NCBI RefSeq assembly: GCF_018873765.1
Contig: NC_057926.1
Location: 55,441,378-55,505,377, forward strand
Length of the DNA stretch: 64,000 nucleotides
Origin: Telopea speciosissima
Taxonomy: Eukaryota; Streptophyta; Magnoliopsida; Proteales; Proteaceae
Direction of reading: 5' to 3'
Shown: piece after piece, positions 59,496-64,000 of the stretch
Numbering within the stretch: position 1 is the stretch's first letter
Layout of the letters: each line of letters starts with the position of its first letter
Program-made: the position numbers and the translations under genes
Notes under the pieces: generated by a model
Told to the model about the DNA's origin: nothing
What the model saw: only the letters and a program-made list of their open reading frames with translations
Databases searched by the model: none

Positions 59496-62400
59496 CTAAC
59501 TTGATTGCTTCTGGGGAGCTTCCTCGTTACTCTTGGCTTTCCCCCTAAGCATGTCAGTGAAACTTCCTCTCATGATTCGTCTGAACCTTGTGTCTTCCGG
59601 TGGGGATTGTAGCATGGCCGCCTTTGGAGACTCAACTGGTTCTGCAGGTTGATCTCCACTCTCTTTCTTTCCAAGCAACCCTCCTTCACCAAAGAAACTG
59701 GTCACTGAGGATGCAATTCCAAGATGGGCACCCATCACCTTACTGAATGTTTCAAAAGTTCCTCCTGATCTTTCCCTCATTATGATTTCAAGGGCTTCTT
59801 TATGTGCTGGATCAAGTGTGTCAGGTTCTTTTAACAAGTTTTGTACTGCTGGTAGGAGGAAATCCCTTACACTAGTTGTAGGAATATCTGTGCCAGTAGA
59901 AGAAGAATTTAGCATCACAAACCACCTAATAAACATAAAAATGAATGCAGTCACGTTCACATGCATCAATGGGGTTGATTAAGCTTCCCAATGGAAAGTC
60001 ACAACAATAGAAATCAACCACCATATAAAGATTGAAAGTTGATTCATTGAAGAGTTCACCAATAATATTGGGAGGTAGGTCAGTTAAAGTCACGTTGAAC
60101 CATAGTTCAAAAACTCAAGTTTTGGTCTCATTTTGGCCTGGCCAAAATGATCAAAATTTACCGGAATTTCGACCGAACGAGTTTTTGAACTATTCATTGA
60201 ACAGATTGGACATTGTAAAAAATGGTTCAAGAAAAAGGGGTTACCTGCTGACATCAAGAAAGCTTAAGCAGTGACCAGCTATTGCATCCCAACCATGGTT
60301 GCATCGGTATCTTATTTGAGCCAGCATACCCATCCTGAGGGACTGATATGATAACATGTCGGGGATGTTTTGGAAACTTTTCCGAAACATGTACAAATGT
60401 GGGATTGAAATAATATTGTTAGCCATTATAAAGGGCATACCCAATGCACGAGGCTCACACCACTGCGGGGTCTGGGAGGGTCATAATGTACGCAGCCTTA
60501 CCCCTGCATAGCTTTGCGGAGAGGCTGTTTTCCGACTTGAACCCACGACCACTAGGTTGTAATGGAGCAACCTTATCGTTGCGCCGAGGTCCACCCTCAT
60601 TGTTAGACATTATCTCACTTAAGAAGATGTGTTTCATTATTGTGTACTTGGATTTAATCTTATGCTAATATTTCTTATCTTGCATCTTTTTATTTCTGTA
60701 CCATTAACCTTATCAAACAAATACCAGTAAAGTGCAAAATAGAATACTGAATACCCATTAGAGTATCAATACAGTACCAATAAGGTATCATATAATGTCC
60801 AAATAAACTGTAACTAAAACTATTTTTAAGTGGAGGTACCAGTAGCAGAACCAGTATCCATACCGGTATCTCATACCAATTCCTGGCAACTATGACCTAA
60901 CGTCAAAAAATCTCAGAGCTGAAACCAGTGTGACTCAGTAATAGAGATGTGACTCAACAAAAGCTAAAGTCTGATTTTACATTTTTATTTATTTTATAGG
61001 AACTGTAGCTTACCTGGACATTAAGGAATGGATTTTACAACAAAGGCATACAATATGCCCTATGCCTTTTTTTTTTTTGTTTGGTGGTTGTTTTGGGGGG
61101 GGACACAGATGCACAACACAAAACAATCATCAGATGAATAGTTGAAATCAGTTGATGTTGAGCATTAGAAGAAAGGGTGGGGGAAAAAGGAAAGTATAGT
61201 ATTAGTTCTTGGGAAAAGCAAACCTGTAGCATCTAGAGCACGAATTGATTCACAAAAAGCATTAGCCCTCTCACAGCGTCGCATCATATCATTTCCAGTT
61301 GTAGCCATGGCTGAAAGTTGAAATATCTTAGATAAAAGATGTGCATCATGTCAAAGGAACAAATTTCATGACGAGAACATCAAGATATTTTCACAGAATT
61401 TAAAAATGAACCAGAACAAAAAATAAAATGATTAAAAACATGGAATTAGTTCTATTTAAATTGGAAGAATTTGAGGATATAATCTCGTAGTCTGTCTGTT
61501 GTATGAGGTACAGCCACCACCAATGCACGAACAACAGCAATGGTAGCTTCATGGGATCCATCCTCAAGAAAGGCATCCATCTGAACACGTATTTTATCGA
61601 TTATCTGAAAGATGAAAATTTTGGTAAGAAAACTCTAGGATGGAACTGCTCAATAAGATTCATTAAACCAAAATAAGAATAAAAAAAATGGTTACCATGT
61701 CACTTTTTAAATGCTGGGCTACAGCTCCAAAAGCATCTATACTTGCATACTTTACATTGAGGTTTTGATCAGACCCAAGTGTGACAAGGGCAGGCAAAAC
61801 ATGAGTTGATGCAAGTTTCGCATCAATATACGGAACCTATTCACAGCGTGTACAAAGTTGTGTTATAAATGAATAGGGTGTAAGTGAGAACTTCTATTCC
61901 AGATGTGTTGTTGTGCATACAAGAACTTTCAGCAGATTGGCAGCACTTATCTTCATATTTACATTGGCACTGACAACCATTTCCCATAAAATATTGAAAA
62001 CTATGCCATGATGTTCTTCAAATGTGCTGCATCAAGGTAATGAGCTATCAGACAAAAGGACAGATACAGCCAAAAGCCTGTTCACCAAAATTTACTCAAA
62101 AAAAAAAAAGAGTTGACAAACAATGAAATGTCAGATGGCAAAAATACCAACCATAGGAAGCGAACTGCATCAATGATCTCAGCATTCATATTTATGGGCC
62201 TATCCTCCTTCATCAGGCCCTGAACTAAAAGTTTTCTTAGGTATTCTGCTAATTGTTCATGCCTACTACGAACACCCAGAATGCCCGCCAAGAGAAGTGG
62301 AAGGAGACACATTATCGCAAGCCTCTCAGCCACCACAGTTTTAGGCCATAAACCTGCAATTAAGCAACACCATGTGACCATATAATAGTGAAGACCTACC

Positions 62401-63989
62401 TGGACTGGATGAGAAAACTTATAGCTAGACCTGTAGTTAAGCATCACTGTGTGAGTAACTGTGAAGACTGGATCCAGTTTAGTGCGGAATAGTTCAGTTT
62501 TCCATTCCCAATAAGCAAATGACACATCAAAAAATGTTGGGCAGTGTATTTTTTTTAACTTGAAAATATGTTCCAGTAAACACACATGGAATACAGACAT
62601 ACAGTAGCCTAGTGTATTTACCAAATATTTACCCTTTAAACCTACTTGACGTGTCATGCACCAGTGGATATGGATTGTCACACATTTGACTCCATCCACT
62701 CAAGTTCTTATACACATTTGAAATCCCTCTACCTTTGATTCTTGACCGGATAGTCTGGGGAAAACTTTTTAAATCATACGTATCCCCAACTGCTACCAAG
62801 AAAATCGGCAACATTATGTGAGTCAAATAATGATCTCCAAAGCTTTCGGATACAGCCAGCAAAAACTGCATTAGCAATATCAACATCAGCAACACCTATG
62901 TAAAGCATGGTACTATATATTTAAAAATTTTATATATTATTTCATCACCCCAAACCAAAACAAATGAGTCCTTCCCCCCCCCCCTCCAGCTGCCTCAAAA
63001 AATCCCTGAATATTGCAATAATATTCCCAATTTTGATAAATTTAGGCCTCATCACCTAAACCCCACAACAAAATAAACCAAAATTGAAGCTTCAACAGTT
63101 TTTGCTATAGAAACTGGTGAAAATCAAGGACAATATCATAAATGAATACTGAATTGGTTTTTTACCTTTGTCATACGATTTTTTAGATAATCTTCCTTTT
63201 GAGGTAACAAGCAGGCAAGTTGAATCAAAACTGGCAAGCAGTCAACATGCACCCAATCAAATGCAGGCCACTCCACATATCTCCTGACCAGAGCCAAAAA
63301 GAAAAAGAAGTAAATAGGAGCAGTCAGATTTTCATTCCATTCTCTCAACCTAAATTGTTAAAAGGTTTTGCTCCACCTGGGACAAAAGAAATGATATATA
63401 AATGAAGGATCAGAGAAGTTAACCACACCCTGCATACAGTTCAAGCAAGGGAGTGGAAAAAAATGCACCCCCTGTTTCTGAAGTTGCAAGATGACCAATA
63501 ACAGAAGGAAATGGGCATGTCTCAATTGCTTTCCGGTACACAAATGGAAGCAGCTCTGTCAGCATGCACAGTAAAACATCAACATTCCAGCGTTCACGTT
63601 CACCTAAAACACGAAGATGCGACTCCAAAGAATCTTCGACCCCCGAAACAGGAGGACACCGCTGGCAAGTTAGACAGTAAGTATCAGAATCTCAGATTGA
63701 AACAATTTCCAGTTCCTAAGGTAGTCAAGCATTAATACCTTCCCCCCTCCCCTCCCCCCTCCAAGAAAAAAAAGAACATATATATAACACAAAATGGAGA
63801 GAGAGGTCAGTAAGCACTTGTTAGAAGGAAACACACCTGAGCAGAGCCGACAACATGAGAAAGTAAAACTTGCTGGATATGGTCCAATTTGTTCCCCCAA
63901 TTAATTACCGATGGAACTAATTGTTTGAGTGAAGTTTCCACAACCACACCCGACGGATCACAGACCAGTTGGAACATCAACTCCTCAAC
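59496..63989 (-). CDS. RELCH: RELCH-like LisH/HEAT-repeat protein, C-terminal ten exons (5' end outside)
   Basis: Exons: 63989-63837, 63661-63429, 63283-63166, 62865-62733, 62353-62152, 62026-61921, 61836-61696, 61604-61481, 61340-61224 and 59887-59496. Together they give 572 residues in frame to a TAG stop. Helical HEAT-type repeats run through ERERWNVDVLLCMLTELLPF, DHYLTHIMLPIFLVAVGD, AERLAIMCLLPLLLAGILGV and VRALVVAVPHTTDRLRDY. The C-terminal tail holds DPAHKEALEIIMRERSGGTF and EDTRFRRIMRGSFTDML. Animal RELCH binds RAB11 and helps move cholesterol from recycling endosomes; the plant role is inferred from homology only. All introns are GT-AG except one AT-AC intron. The last intron (1.3 kb) holds a hAT MITE and an Au SINE. 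Confidence 0.9.
60101..60194. mobile_element. Small hAT-type MITE in the last RELCH intron
   Basis: A 94-bp near-palindrome begins CATAGTTCAAAAACTC and ends with GAGTTTTTGAACTATT. It is flanked by CGTTGAAC (60093-60100) and CATTGAAC (60195-60202), 8 bp with one mismatch. Confidence 0.75.
60423..60598 (-). mobile_element. Au-type SINE
   Basis: On the minus strand: box A region GGCGCAACGATAAGGTTG, box B GGGTTCAAGTCG, then the conserved GGGTAAGGCTGCGTACATTA and CCTCCCAGACCCCGCAGTG blocks, and a 3' end GTATGCCCTTTATAATGG. It is flanked by CTAACAAT on both sides (60415-60422 and 60599-60606). 176 bp, full length. It lies in the same orientation as the host gene's transcription. Confidence 0.92.
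61341..61480 (-). other. U12-type AT-AC intron of the RELCH-like gene
   Basis: The intron begins ATATCCTC (minor-class 5' splice site consensus ATATCCTT) directly after CGAGATT. It ends CATGATGCAC, with a branch-site match TTCCTTTGAC about ten bases before the end. Joining the exons gives RLRDYLLSKIFQLSAMATTG in frame. Without this intron the upstream exon would run into TAG at 61454-61452, and there is no GT donor before that stop. Confidence 0.85.
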
Positions 63990-64000
63990 CTATTCAACAA

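Noticed and set aside
61452-61454. In-frame TAG suggesting the RELCH-like gene is a pseudogene
   Set aside because: The stop lies inside a U12-type AT-AC intron; with that intron removed the frame is open and the conserved segment is restored.

Overview
This is nuclear DNA of a flowering plant. The evidence is split genes with plant-type proteins (type 2 lipid-transfer proteins, a reticulon B, a PIF-like bHLH), a plant Au-type SINE, L1-type LINEs with a C-terminal RNase H, and many MITEs. The species cannot be named from sequence alone; a woody dicot or basal eudicot is my guess. The window is AT-rich, and most of it is repeats.

Genes, left to right. A class I glutamine amidotransferase-like gene (11-1194, minus, 3' end outside). 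Three tandem type 2 nsLTP genes, all minus (3391-3693, 7157-7474, 12620-12898). An L-Ala-D/L-Glu epimerase gene of the enolase superfamily in six exons (29685-32220, minus). A reticulon-like gene in five exons (39011-40315, plus). A PIF-like bHLH locus (41836-52499, minus) with a stop codon inside its HLH and a 9.2-kb intron filled with transposons. A tRNA-Leu(CAG) at 57197-57277. The C-terminal ten exons of a RELCH-like LisH/HEAT protein (59496-63989, minus; 5' end outside), which contain a minor-class AT-AC intron at 61341-61480.

Mobile DNA. The most striking element is a Pack-MULE at 32838-34959 (9-bp target duplication AAAGAAATG). It carries pieces of two unrelated host genes in opposite orientations: a CLC-d-like chloride channel and the N-terminus of the FACT subunit SPT16. 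A second long-TIR element lies at 35706-37183. A near-intact-looking but pol-less LTR element (43093-49707, target duplication TGCAC, LTRs about 99% identical) and a hAT element (50406-51552) sit in the bHLH intron. Two solo LTRs (19617-20336 and 22369-23355) lie within one copy of a 2-kb tandem duplication (18345-25447). Four hAT-type elements share a CAT[A/G]-type terminus, and several have exact 8-bp target duplications. A 5'-truncated LINE lies at 53150-56181, and smaller LINE, SINE, TRIM and Mutator-type MITE copies are scattered about.

The genes do not form a pathway. Only the three nsLTPs are a functional cluster, produced by tandem duplication that included promoter sequence. I found no sign of a wholly new biological system. 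The items most worth follow-up are the double-capture Pack-MULE, the AT-AC intron and the decaying bHLH locus.
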